From: Prevotella sp. P6B1
GTDB lineage: Bacteria > Bacteroidota > Bacteroidia > Bacteroidales > Bacteroidaceae
Length of the DNA stretch: 64,000 bases
Reading direction: 5' to 3'
Assembly (NCBI RefSeq): GCF_000702825.1
Contig: NZ_JNKF01000011.1
Coordinates: 473,391-537,390 of the forward strand
Under the pieces are notes generated by a model. The model worked only from the letters and a program-made list of their open reading frames with translations. It was not told where the DNA came from and did not search any database. Below are positions 27,672 through 35,830 of this stretch, piece after piece. Numbering within the stretch: position 1 is the stretch's first letter; every line of letters starts with the position of its first letter. Both the position numbers and the translations under genes were made by a program.

Positions 27672-29063
27672 TTATACATAATTCACTTCAATCCACAGCA
27701 CAGCCAAGCCTATCAGCATACCTGCCATCACCTTCAGCGTCAGGTTCTTCAGATACCAGCTAAGGCGCATGTGCTCCATTTTCATCAAGGCCAGTCCGCT
27801 CACCGAACCAACACTGAGCAGACAGCCACCTACGGCGGTACAGAAAGCAACAATTTTCCAATAAGCACCATTCACCACGAAATTCTCGGCATACGAGCCT
27901 TCCATGGCAGTATCAGCTATCGGATAAAGCGAAACGTCGCTCATGGCAATCGTGAACGAGTCGACAAGTCCACTCAGCAGTCCAGAAACTATTCCAAGAA
28001 TCCACACATTTTCAAAAGTATCATCTATCCACTGGGCCACATCGCTAAACACGCCAGTCTCGGTAACAACACCCATTGCCAACATAATACCCATTACAAA
28101 TAGTATTTGCTGCAGTGAGCCATACTGCACCGAACGAGGAGTCAACCGCTGCATCATCTGGTCAGCTCCAATCAGCTTGCGATTCATAATCTCGTTGACT
28201 ACCCACAATACACTCAGCACACACAAAGCACCGAGGAATGGTGACAGTTTCGTAATGGTATGGAAAGTCGGAATAAACCACAAACCGCCAATACCTACAA
28301 AGAGCATCACTATGCGTTGCCAAGGCAACAGATTGGTATCATCACCACGGAACGGCATCGGTGCCCATTGGGTATCAAGTCGCTCTGGCAGTTCACGATT
28401 AATCAGGATGGTTGGCACAATCCAAGCCAGAATAGCTGGCAGTGCCATATACGTTGTATATCTGGTTGCAGTAATGGCTTCATCCCCCCAAAGTACTAGG
28501 GTGGTAGGATCACCTATCACAGTCAGACACCCCCCACAGTTGGCTGCAATAACGATGGCTGCACCAATCAGCATACGCTGACGACGGTTCTGGACAATGG
28601 AATGCATGATGACCAGCATCATCGTTGCTGTTGTCAGGTTATCGAGATTAGCCGACAGAATGAAAGTTGCCAAGGTGATAGTCCACAATAGTCGTTTTGA
28701 GTTGTGGGTCTTAATCCACTTTGTTACAAAATCGAAACAGCCGTTATTATGCAGTATCTCGACGATACTCATGGTTGCCAGAAGAAACATAACGATACTG
28801 GCTGCACGACCTACGTAATATAGGAATATATTATTATATATGTAATATTTTACTGCTTCGCTCGATGGCAGACTACCTGCAAGGAATTTCCAATAATCCT
28901 GTGCATGGCGCTGCATCACAAAGTCGGTACCATAACATATATAGACCACCCATCCTACAGTACCGATAAAAATGGCGATTGCCGACTTGTTTACCCCCGT
29001 TGTGTGGCCAGTAGCTATCACAACGTATCCTAATAATAGCAGTATGACGATAATTAATGTCAT
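27672..29063 (-). CDS. nhaD: NhaD-type Na+/H+ antiporter
   Basis: 463 residues from the ATG at 29063, selected because a TAGGAGG ribosome site lies 8 bases upstream; an in-frame start 14 codons earlier would overlap the kinase gene. About twelve membrane helices are visible. The NhaD/ArsB marks include the paired segments SANLDNLTTATMML and SGLVDSFTIAMSD, each with an acidic residue in a broken helix. It would extrude Na+ in exchange for H+ at the cytoplasmic membrane. It is 14 bases after a sensor kinase gene. Confidence 0.85.
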   Translation of the reverse strand: MTLIIVILLLLGYVVIATGHTTGVNKSAIAIFIGTVGWVVYICYGTDFVMQRHAQDYWKFLAGSLPSSEAVKYYIYNNIFLYYVGRAASIVMFLLATMSIVEILHNNGCFDFVTKWIKTHNSKRLLWTITLATFILSANLDNLTTATMMLVIMHSIVQNRRQRMLIGAAIVIAANCGGCLTVIGDPTTLVLWGDEAITATRYTTYMALPAILAWIVPTILINRELPERLDTQWAPMPFRGDDTNLLPWQRIVMLFVGIGGLWFIPTFHTITKLSPFLGALCVLSVLWVVNEIMNRKLIGADQMMQRLTPRSVQYGSLQQILFVMGIMLAMGVVTETGVFSDVAQWIDDTFENVWILGIVSGLLSGLVDSFTIAMSDVSLYPIADTAMEGSYAENFVVNGAYWKIVAFCTAVGGCLLSVGSVSGLALMKMEHMRLSWYLKNLTLKVMAGMLIGLAVLWIEVNYV

Positions 29064-29077
29064 TTTCTCTATGCCTC

Positions 29078-30910
29078 CTAGTTTAATATCTCCGAAGGAG
29101 TCCAATACCAGAATATAGAACCTCTTCCGTCTTCTGTATTGTCACGTGCTCCTATCTTACCATTACAACGGTCCATGATAGCTTTACAAACACTAAGTCC
29201 AAGTCCCGGATTATCCTGACTCTCGTCGTGGGTATATGTATTCTTGTCGCTTAACAGACCGAAAATATTATTCTTCAATTTTTCTGGTAAACCTTCACCG
29301 GTATCCTTCACTTCAACATACAGACCACCAGCCTTCAGGTAATATGTCAGCGTAATCTTGCCTTCGGTGGTGTGTTGCATGGCATTCTCCAAGAGATGCA
29401 TCGTAACGATGCGCAAAAGTTTTTTGTCAATGAGAGCACGGAGACCGCCCACAGGTTCTACGACATCCAGTTGTACGCCTTTGTGCAATTGTAGACGAAT
29501 TTCTGAAGCATATTGTCCCATCTCATAGTCCACATCTGTCACCTCACGCTTGAATAGCTGCTTATCACCTTCCACCTCACTGAGAGAGAGCAGTTCATTA
29601 ATCAGATGCAATAAGTCAAGTCCATTCTTATTAATCAACTGCAATAAATTATCGCGCTCCTCTCGTGACATTGTATCGTCCTCCATAGACATCAACAAGT
29701 CAGAGAATCCGATAATGGCATTCAGTGGTGTACGCAACGAGTGACTGAGATTTCCCAGGAAGATATCCTTCAACTCTTCACTCTTACGGGCAGCCTCTGC
29801 ATTCTGACGGGCTTTCTCCTCATTCTTCTTTGCTTCCTCAGCATTTCGCCGTGCTATCTCTGCATTCTGTTCAGCTATAGCCGCATTACGCTTTGCCTCT
29901 TCTTCGCTGACCTTAGCTCTTTCTGCGTTCGCTCTGGCAATAGCTTCGCTCTCCTTAGCCATCTCAGCATTAGCCCGCGCCTCATCCTCACTCTTTCGTG
30001 CTTTAGCTTCACTTTCCAGCGCCCTCTCCTCATTCTGGCGGGCTAAATCCAAAGCATTTTTCAAGTTACGTGTATTGCGTTTCTGCATCAGAATCACACC
30101 TATCAATGTCGCAAACACCACAGCCAAGATGCAACCATACACCCAGCCTGGTATAATCACCCCGTTGAATGTAGATGCCACGTTACCATACACCTCGTCA
30201 ATCAAGCCTTCATCCTCCATCTTATCCAATTCCTTATTGATGGCATCAATCAGTTTCTTATTATTGCTCACATAGCAATATTCACGTGGTGTCAGCGTCA
30301 GATCCTCCTGTTCAATGTTCATCAGATTATATTTTTGGGTCAGGAATCTGGCCTGATATCTATAGCATACTAATGCGTCGTATTTGCCATTCGACAAATC
30401 TTTAATAGCCTTAGTCAGATCTTCAACGATAATCAGTTTTGCTCCGATCTTCTGCAGTGTATCACGAACTGGCCGACTGGCCATCAGTGCCACTTCCATG
30501 TTATGCATGTCACGCAGACCGTAATTTTTCTTAGCACCTTTACGAGTCAGTATCTGATAATACAAGCGAATAACGGCACGTGAATAATTGGTCACATCCT
30601 TTCGATATGGCGAATACACCATCATGCCCAGATCTACTCGACCCTGCAAGACGTCATTGGCTATAGCTCCCCAATTATTAGGTTTGTACTCAAATGGAAT
30701 TTCCAAACGCTTCATCAGAAGCTTAGTAAACTCTACATCAGCGCCGTTAGGTTCTCCTTGCTCATCGATAAACTCAAGCGGAGGATAATCTTCGTCGATT
30801 CCAAAAAGCAGAGGTTTCTCTTTGGTGAAGCCGAGGTTGGCTGCACTTACCGAGAGGGTAAATGTCAGGAACAGCAATATGTAGTTCAGTTTCAGCTTCA
30901 TAATAGTCAT
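29078..30910 (-). CDS. sensor histidine kinase with periplasmic solute-binding domain and long coiled coil
   Basis: 610 residues. Signal peptide (YILLFLTFTLSVSA), then a bacterial SBP_3-like domain (FGIDEDYPPLEFIDEQGEPNG to about residue 250), one membrane helix (WVYGCILAVVFATLIGVIL), about 110 residues of near-heptad coiled coil rich in NAExA units, a HisKA domain with NLSHSLRTPLNAI and an ATPase domain (LLENAMQHT, KDTGEGLP, GLGLSVCKAI). There is no receiver domain and no response regulator gene nearby. An alternative start is the ATG at 30901. It would sense an amino-acid-like ligand; its partner is unknown. It leads the run nhaD-pfkA-NTPase-atp. Confidence 0.85.
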   Translation of the reverse strand: MTIMKLKLNYILLFLTFTLSVSAANLGFTKEKPLLFGIDEDYPPLEFIDEQGEPNGADVEFTKLLMKRLEIPFEYKPNNWGAIANDVLQGRVDLGMMVYSPYRKDVTNYSRAVIRLYYQILTRKGAKKNYGLRDMHNMEVALMASRPVRDTLQKIGAKLIIVEDLTKAIKDLSNGKYDALVCYRYQARFLTQKYNLMNIEQEDLTLTPREYCYVSNNKKLIDAINKELDKMEDEGLIDEVYGNVASTFNGVIIPGWVYGCILAVVFATLIGVILMQKRNTRNLKNALDLARQNEERALESEAKARKSEDEARANAEMAKESEAIARANAERAKVSEEEAKRNAAIAEQNAEIARRNAEEAKKNEEKARQNAEAARKSEELKDIFLGNLSHSLRTPLNAIIGFSDLLMSMEDDTMSREERDNLLQLINKNGLDLLHLINELLSLSEVEGDKQLFKREVTDVDYEMGQYASEIRLQLHKGVQLDVVEPVGGLRALIDKKLLRIVTMHLLENAMQHTTEGKITLTYYLKAGGLYVEVKDTGEGLPEKLKNNIFGLLSDKNTYTHDESQDNPGLGLSVCKAIMDRCNGKIGARDNTEDGRGSIFWYWTPSEILN

Positions 30911-30941
30911 TCTTAATCAGGCTTAAAGCCTTGATTGGGTA

Positions 30942-30973
30942 CAAAATTAGAAAAAAAACTCCAAACCGCCAAA
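30942..30973 (-). promoter_or_regulatory. promoter of the sensor kinase gene
   Basis: Minus-strand TTTG (30973-30970), 20-base spacer, TAATTTTG (30949-30942). Downstream, an imperfect inverted repeat AATCAGGCTT/AAGCCTTGATT (30915-30936) would form a hairpin in the short leader just before the start codon. Confidence 0.75.
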
Positions 30974-30999
30974 TATTTTCCCCAAAAAAACTAAAAAAA

Positions 31000-31800
31000 T
31001 CACAATCCACGGGCTTTCCAGATGCGATCTTTGGCTGCATTAATCTCCTGAAACTTCTTCTCAGCGGCCTTTCTTACATCTTCGCCCAAGGCTGCCACTT
31101 TGTCCGGATGATGCTCCAAAGCCAACTTTCGATAGGCTTTCTTGAGCTCGTCATCGGTAGCTTCAGGACTAACGCCTAACACCTTATACGCATCTTCCAA
31201 TGTGTCTCCTTCCAAATGAAGCATTTGGTCAACTTCTGTTGCACGTAGTCCCATCCACTGAGCGCATTCCTTCAAAGCCGAAATCTCGCTCTGAGGCACA
31301 CTTCCATCAGCCTTGGCCACCATGACCAGATAATTCAGCAGCTGCAAACGCTGACTATAATCCATTTGTTGACATATTTGGCCACAGCAAGCCTGCACAG
31401 TCTGCTTAAACTGGGTCCATCCTTCACGTTTCTGTTCCTCAAACAGACGATTGAGAATATCGTTACCTTGCTGGACGGCAACCGAACCGAAATTCTGTCG
31501 AAGCATCTGTCTGACAAGCTCCATTTCGGAGTGCATGGCCTTTCCATCAGCCTTGATGATGTACGACGATAATACCAGTAACGAAAACAAGAAACTGTTA
31601 CGTTGGCCCTGTTGCTGACGTTGTTGATAAGCCTGCTGATAAGCATCGTTATACGACTGCCACGTACCAGAGTTGTCAGGATTATTCACCCCATTCAGCA
31701 TACTTTCGAACAACGAGCCTAAAAGATAGCCTGCCAGCGCTCCTAAGGGACCACCAGCCATCCATCCTACAAATCCTCCTATCCATTTACCTGTAGCCAT
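31000..31800 (-). CDS. DjlA-like co-chaperone (TerB-like domain plus DnaJ domain)
   Basis: 266 residues from the ATG at 31800, preceded by AGGAAAG. The N-terminus is glycine-rich and hydrophobic ([23 protein letters not shown]), resembling the membrane-associating GxxxG segment of DjlA. A TerB-like helical domain follows ([31 protein letters not shown]), and the last 65 residues are a J-domain with the HPD tripeptide in [12 protein letters not shown]. It would recruit DnaK, possibly at the inner membrane. It shares its core with the J-less protein at 3273-3905. Confidence 0.88.
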   Translation of the reverse strand: MATGKWIGGFVGWMAGGPLGALAGYLLGSLFESMLNGVNNPDNSGTWQSYNDAYQQAYQQRQQQGQRNSFLFSLLVLSSYIIKADGKAMHSEMELVRQMLRQNFGSVAVQQGNDILNRLFEEQKREGWTQFKQTVQACCGQICQQMDYSQRLQLLNYLVMVAKADGSVPQSEISALKECAQWMGLRATEVDQMLHLEGDTLEDAYKVLGVSPEATDDELKKAYRKLALEHHPDKVAALGEDVRKAAEKKFQEINAAKDRIWKARGL

Positions 31801-31820
31801 AATCTTTCCTTTTTTTAACA

Positions 31821-32765
31821 TCAATCACCGGAAACTTCAGCACTACCTTCTTCCTGGGGCAGATTCTGCCAAGTCGGCTTAGGCTGACTCCTTTTCTGTT
31901 TGGCACGCTGCATCAACTGGCGGCCTTTAACTGGCGATATAGGATGTCCATCATAATAATATTCATAAATAGGCGTGCCCAGCTCCAGTGGCACGGTGGC
32001 GAGATATTCAACAGTATGAAACTTGCGACTATTGCGAAGCGTTACCACCTTTGAGATCTCGCTGTTGTAACCAGCTTTACCGATTACCCCTACAGCTCCA
32101 CGATAAAAGACCACTCTCTGTGGACTACGCTCAATCACCAACAACTGCGCATTACCCGCCAGACTGACTAACGCACCGAAACGATTATCTTCTGAACGCA
32201 ACCAGATTTCATCATAACCATCACCATCGATATCTACATAGCAATATTTTGCCACATCTACATCCTGGAAACCAGAGTCGGTCAGTCCGATTCGACGCCA
32301 CAGAATGGTACAGATGGTTTGAGTCAGGTAGGCCCGCTCGCCTTCACCGCCATCAGCAGCGAGAAAATCATCTACAAACCAGTCATCACGCTCATAATGC
32401 AGGCTTAAGACCACCTCGTAATCACGCCCAAAATTATGAATTCCAACCCTAACAATAGCTGTTGTATCGGTCTGAATATCAATATCCTTAGCCTCTGCCG
32501 TGAAATCTTTACTCCAATCTTGTGCATTAATCCAATGATCAGCATCAAACAATATCTCACCCTCAGCCAACTCATCCCAGGCCTGACGTACCAGTTCGAG
32601 ATACCGCAAGGTACAGTAAGTCGAGTCGATATCAGCCATACCATGATGACTATAGACAGAATCAATACGCTGACGGATATAATCAGCTGTATGCTTCTCG
32701 TCGGCCCAAGCAGTCTGTACAACGACCGACATCAAGACGATTAAGATTGAAACAATTTTCTTCAT
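31821..32765 (-). CDS. secreted protein of unknown function (DUF3828-like)
   Basis: 314 residues with a signal peptide ([18 protein letters not shown]). The first half ([34 protein letters not shown]) resembles DUF3828-type domains that occur in Bacteroidetes envelope proteins. The second half contains a [16 protein letters not shown] segment, an EF-hand-like or FG-GAP-like calcium loop. The tail is rich in Gln, Lys and Pro. It lies between maf and the DjlA-like gene with 8 and 20 base spacers. Function is not evident. Confidence 0.65.
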   Translation of the reverse strand: MKKIVSILIVLMSVVVQTAWADEKHTADYIRQRIDSVYSHHGMADIDSTYCTLRYLELVRQAWDELAEGEILFDADHWINAQDWSKDFTAEAKDIDIQTDTTAIVRVGIHNFGRDYEVVLSLHYERDDWFVDDFLAADGGEGERAYLTQTICTILWRRIGLTDSGFQDVDVAKYCYVDIDGDGYDEIWLRSEDNRFGALVSLAGNAQLLVIERSPQRVVFYRGAVGVIGKAGYNSEISKVVTLRNSRKFHTVEYLATVPLELGTPIYEYYYDGHPISPVKGRQLMQRAKQKRSQPKPTWQNLPQEEGSAEVSGD

Positions 32766-32773
32766 TGGCAATA

Positions 32774-33346
32774 CTAAGTTAGTTTCTGCAATTCGGTGTA
32801 GATGCGCTGCACAGGCAACCCCATCACATTATAATAACTGCCATGCAAGCCCGTCACCCCGATATAGCCAATCCATTCCTGTATTCCATAAGCGCCCGCT
32901 TTATCAAAGGGGCGATAATGCGATACATAATGTTGTATCTCCTCATCAGTTAGCTGTTTGAAGGTAACATCGGTCGTAACGGAGAACGAACACTGCTGTG
33001 TGGATGTCAGCAACGATACCCCCGTTGTCACCTGATGCGTACGACCGCTGATTTCACGCAGCATGCGAACGGCATCAGCCTCGTCATGGGGTTTCCCAAG
33101 AATATCCTCTCCCACAATCACCACTGTGTCTGCCGTAATAATCAGCTCATCCGCCTGCATCGTACTCCGATAGGCATCGGCTTTTTTCTCAGCAATATAC
33201 TGAGCCACCTCACTGGCAGGCAGCGATGCGGGATAGCTCTCATCGATTCCGTTAATCACACGCACCTCGAATTTTAATCCGAGTCCTGCGAGGAGTTCCT
33301 TTCTTCGAGGCGAATTACTCGCCAACACATATTTGTATTTCCTCAT
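32774..33346 (-). CDS. maf: Maf-type nucleotide pyrophosphatase
   Basis: 190 residues from the ATG at 33346, which shares one base with the stop of the previous gene (TAATG). The Maf signature ASNSPRRKELLAGL is present, followed by ITADTVV and GKPHDEADA. The DKAGAYGIQEW motif is that of the dTTP/UTP-hydrolysing subgroup (YhdE-like). It hydrolyses non-canonical or pyrimidine nucleoside triphosphates as a house-cleaning enzyme and may affect septation. Confidence 0.93.
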   Translation of the reverse strand: MRKYKYVLASNSPRRKELLAGLGLKFEVRVINGIDESYPASLPASEVAQYIAEKKADAYRSTMQADELIITADTVVIVGEDILGKPHDEADAVRMLREISGRTHQVTTGVSLLTSTQQCSFSVTTDVTFKQLTDEEIQHYVSHYRPFDKAGAYGIQEWIGYIGVTGLHGSYYNVMGLPVQRIYTELQKLT

Positions 33347-33864
33347 TACCATCCAAAAGCTTTCTCGTTCATGACCCACTTGCCTTGTGCACGAAGAACC
33401 TGTTCGATTACATCACGTCCACATCCGTAACCACCACGTCGGTCACTGGTATAGAGCGAGATATCACGGATTTCCTGACAGGCATCCTTGGGACACACCG
33501 GGCACCCCACCCTGCGCATAATCTCCAGATCAGGTATATCGTCGCCCATATACATCACCTCCTCATCCGTGTAGCCATAAATAGCCAGGAACTCATCATA
33601 GGTAGCTATCTTAACAGCACACCCCAGATAGATATCCTCTACGCCTAAGCCCTCGTAACGCACACGCAGACTTTCTACCCGTGCTCCCGAGATAATGGCA
33701 ATACGCAATCCTAACTTCATAGCCAGTTGAATGGCATAACCATCCTTGATATTCACCGTACGCAGAGGTGTTCCATCTGCACTCAGGTTGATGGTCTCTG
33801 CACTAAGCACGCCATCAATATCAAAGATAATGGCCTTGATCTTATTTAAATCGTAGTTAATCAT
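33346..33864 (-). CDS. kdsC: KdsC-like HAD phosphatase
   Basis: 172 residues from the ATG at 33864, chosen because upstream codons lie in a repeat spacer. HAD motifs: FDIDGVLS (nucleophile and acid Asp), IISGA and GDDIPDLEIM. Length and lack of a cap domain match KDO-8-phosphate phosphatase, which supplies KDO for lipopolysaccharide; a related sugar phosphatase is possible. It is translationally coupled to maf. Confidence 0.85.
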   Translation of the reverse strand: MINYDLNKIKAIIFDIDGVLSAETINLSADGTPLRTVNIKDGYAIQLAMKLGLRIAIISGARVESLRVRYEGLGVEDIYLGCAVKIATYDEFLAIYGYTDEEVMYMGDDIPDLEIMRRVGCPVCPKDACQEIRDISLYTSDRRGGYGCGRDVIEQVLRAQGKWVMNEKAFGW

Positions 33865-33890
33865 TGAACTTTGAGCTTTGAACTTTAAAA
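33863..33890. repeat. tandem heptamers between the nitroreductase and kdsC genes
   Basis: ATTGAAC, TTTGAGC, TTTGAAC, TTTAAAA. They fill the spacer and overlap the end of the nitroreductase gene by six bases. Same unit family as inside queH. Confidence 0.75.
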
Positions 33891-34412
33891 CTTGTTCAGG
33901 TGAACGTTTTCCCATTTCAGTTTCTCCTCGTCCTGAGGCTTACGCTCATCCTGCCAATGTCCTAAAGCCAAGATACAGAGACAGTTGTAGTTGTCGGGAA
34001 TGCCAAGCACACCACGAATCACCTCATCAGCCGTCGTACCATCACTTAGTCCGCGACCACGCATCTGAATCCAGCACGAACCGAGCCCCAGTTCTTCAGC
34101 CTGGTATTGCATAGAGATGGTTGCAATAGATCCATCCTCTACCCAACAGTCGTTCTGCATAGGATCGCCCAGTACGGCAATGGCTACAGGCGCCCCTTTC
34201 AGGAACTGACTACCCATGTCCTTGGCATCCGCCAGTTTCTCAAGATCCATTTTGTCATCGACCACTACGAATTGCCAGGCGCGCTGACTCTTAGACGTGG
34301 GTGACATCAATGCTGCACGAAGTATTAATTTGAGGTGATCAGGATCAACTTCTTCAGCCGAGAATTTGCGATGGCTACGACGCAACTGCGCCAAATCTTT
34401 AAAATTTGTCAT
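33885..34412 (-). CDS. nitroreductase family protein
   Basis: 175 residues from the ATG at 34412; a longer reading from a TTG would begin within the promoter. Flavin-binding signature RRSHRKFSAEEVD at the N-terminus, then SPTSKSQRAWQFVVVDD and YQAEELGLGSCWIQMRGR. It is an FMN-dependent NAD(P)H oxidoreductase of unknown substrate. First gene of the run towards the DjlA-like gene. Confidence 0.9.
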   Translation of the reverse strand: MTNFKDLAQLRRSHRKFSAEEVDPDHLKLILRAALMSPTSKSQRAWQFVVVDDKMDLEKLADAKDMGSQFLKGAPVAIAVLGDPMQNDCWVEDGSIATISMQYQAEELGLGSCWIQMRGRGLSDGTTADEVIRGVLGIPDNYNCLCILALGHWQDERKPQDEEKLKWENVHLNKF

Positions 34413-34433
34413 ATCATTCGAATTATTATGCTG

Positions 34434-34441
34434 CAAAGGTA
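34434..34441 (-). promoter_or_regulatory. -7 element of the nitroreductase gene
   Basis: TACCTTTG on the minus strand, followed by CAGC. The leader to the ATG at 34412 would be about 15 bases. No clear -33 element. Confidence 0.65.
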
Positions 34442-34538
34442 CTATTTTTTTTCAATACAGTGACACAACGACACCGAGAATTATAATAAAAAAACAAAAA
34501 ACAATGCAACTTTATATCTCTGTGTAGCTTTTTTTATA

Positions 34539-34546
34539 TATCTTTG
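34539..34546 (+). promoter_or_regulatory. -7 element abutting the start of the GNAT-like gene
   Basis: TATCTTTG followed by CACC and then the ATG at 34551. Transcription should start at or within a few bases of the start codon, suggesting a leaderless message. Confidence 0.6.
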
Positions 34547-34550
34547 CACC

Positions 34551-35531
34551 ATGAATCAACTGATTACTACCATATACACAAAATCCAAAGGCATGCCCGC
34601 ACTTCGCGAAGGTAGCTATTTCCACAGCCGCGAACTGATGGAAGTGTGTGAGGCCGCTCCACGCCAACGTCCCTATATGGTGGTGATAACCGACGGCACT
34701 GGTCGCGAACTCTGCCACATGTTAGGCATCATTCGCTTCCGCACGTTGATACTACCCCCTTTTCTGCTGATACACTGCCGCATATTGAGCGAAGGCATTT
34801 ACTGCGACGACCCTGCCTATAAGAAAGATGAACTGTTCGGCTGTATGCTGGATGCTTTAACTCGTAAGTTAGACAATCGGGTATTATTCATAGAGGTCAG
34901 CAACCTCAGCCAAAAGATGTTGGGCTACAAGCAGTTGCGTCAGAACAACTATTACCCAGTGAATTGGATATCGATTCACAACTCTCTGCATCGGCATGCT
35001 CCCGAAGAACGTATCAGCGAGAAACTGCAGCGGCGCATAGACCACGCCCACCAGCGTGGTGCACAGACCGAGATTGTTAACACTGAAGCTGATTTCAAGG
35101 CTTTTTCACAATTACTACGCAAGCACCACATCCTCAAGCCTAAGCGCTATATCCCTGACGATATATTCTTCCGCGAGTTAATGGCAAGCACCAACGGTAA
35201 CCTCTTCGTTACCAAATACCATCACAAAGTGATTGCCTGCGCAGCTTGTGTATATAGTGAGGGCGATGCCTACTTATGGTATTCGGCCTTCAAACGCAAG
35301 AGTTACCACGCCCTGCATCCCGACACCATCATCATCTGGGATGTCATGAAGCACGCCTACGAACAAGGCTATCAACACATGCGGTTTATGGATGTCGGCC
35401 TGCCGTTCCAGAAGAATCCCTACCGCGAATTCATTCTGCGATTCGGCGGTAAGGAGCAGAGCACCTATCGCTGGTTCCGTTTTTCCATACGATGGGTGAA
35501 TGCCTTGTTATCATGGATATACAGAGAGTAG
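34551..35531 (+). CDS. GNAT/FemAB-like acetyltransferase-fold protein
   Basis: 326 residues. The SYFHSRELMEVCEAAP start and the C-terminal half (DIFFRELMASTNGNLFVTKYHHKVIACAACVY, then AYLWYSAFKRKSYHALHPDTIIIWDVMKHAYEQGY and MDVGLPFQKNPYREFILRFGG) match the BioF2/FemAB-like branch of the GNAT superfamily, used in peptidoglycan or surface polymer aminoacylation and in some acyl transfers. No signal peptide. Substrate unknown. Its stop codon directly abuts the converging lipoprotein gene with no spacer. An internal Met at codon 15 is an alternative start. Confidence 0.75.
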   Translation: MNQLITTIYTKSKGMPALREGSYFHSRELMEVCEAAPRQRPYMVVITDGTGRELCHMLGIIRFRTLILPPFLLIHCRILSEGIYCDDPAYKKDELFGCMLDALTRKLDNRVLFIEVSNLSQKMLGYKQLRQNNYYPVNWISIHNSLHRHAPEERISEKLQRRIDHAHQRGAQTEIVNTEADFKAFSQLLRKHHILKPKRYIPDDIFFRELMASTNGNLFVTKYHHKVIACAACVYSEGDAYLWYSAFKRKSYHALHPDTIIIWDVMKHAYEQGYQHMRFMDVGLPFQKNPYREFILRFGGKEQSTYRWFRFSIRWVNALLSWIYRE

Positions 35532-35816
35532 CTACTTCTTGATTTCCTCAACGTTACCCCCTGACATGATATCCGTAATCTCTACGTCAGAGGCATTCAT
35601 ATTAACATCCTTGTCTTGGGGGATGTCAGGCACCTCAAGAGCTGCCTCATTGTCAACCAAACCCGAATAGGCTATCGAGTCGATAGCTGCCGAATCAGTA
35701 ACCAAGGGACGATACTCGATATTCTCTTCCTCTACAGGAGTCATAGGCTGACGACCTCCTCGACAAGCCACGAGAGCAAGCATGACTGATGCTGCAAATA
35801 GTAGTTTCTTATTCAT
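35532..35816 (-). CDS. small lipoprotein
   Basis: 94 residues. A lipoprotein signal peptide is clear (LLFAASVMLALVAC, lipobox LVAC). The mature part is short, acidic and rich in Asp, Glu, Val and Ile (DSAAIDSIAYSGLVDNEA), with no recognisable domain. It is 14 bases downstream of relA and probably on the same transcript. Confidence 0.75.
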   Translation of the reverse strand: MNKKLLFAASVMLALVACRGGRQPMTPVEEENIEYRPLVTDSAAIDSIAYSGLVDNEAALEVPDIPQDKDVNMNASDVEITDIMSGGNVEEIKK

Positions 35817-35830
35817 ACTGAAATGGGTAT

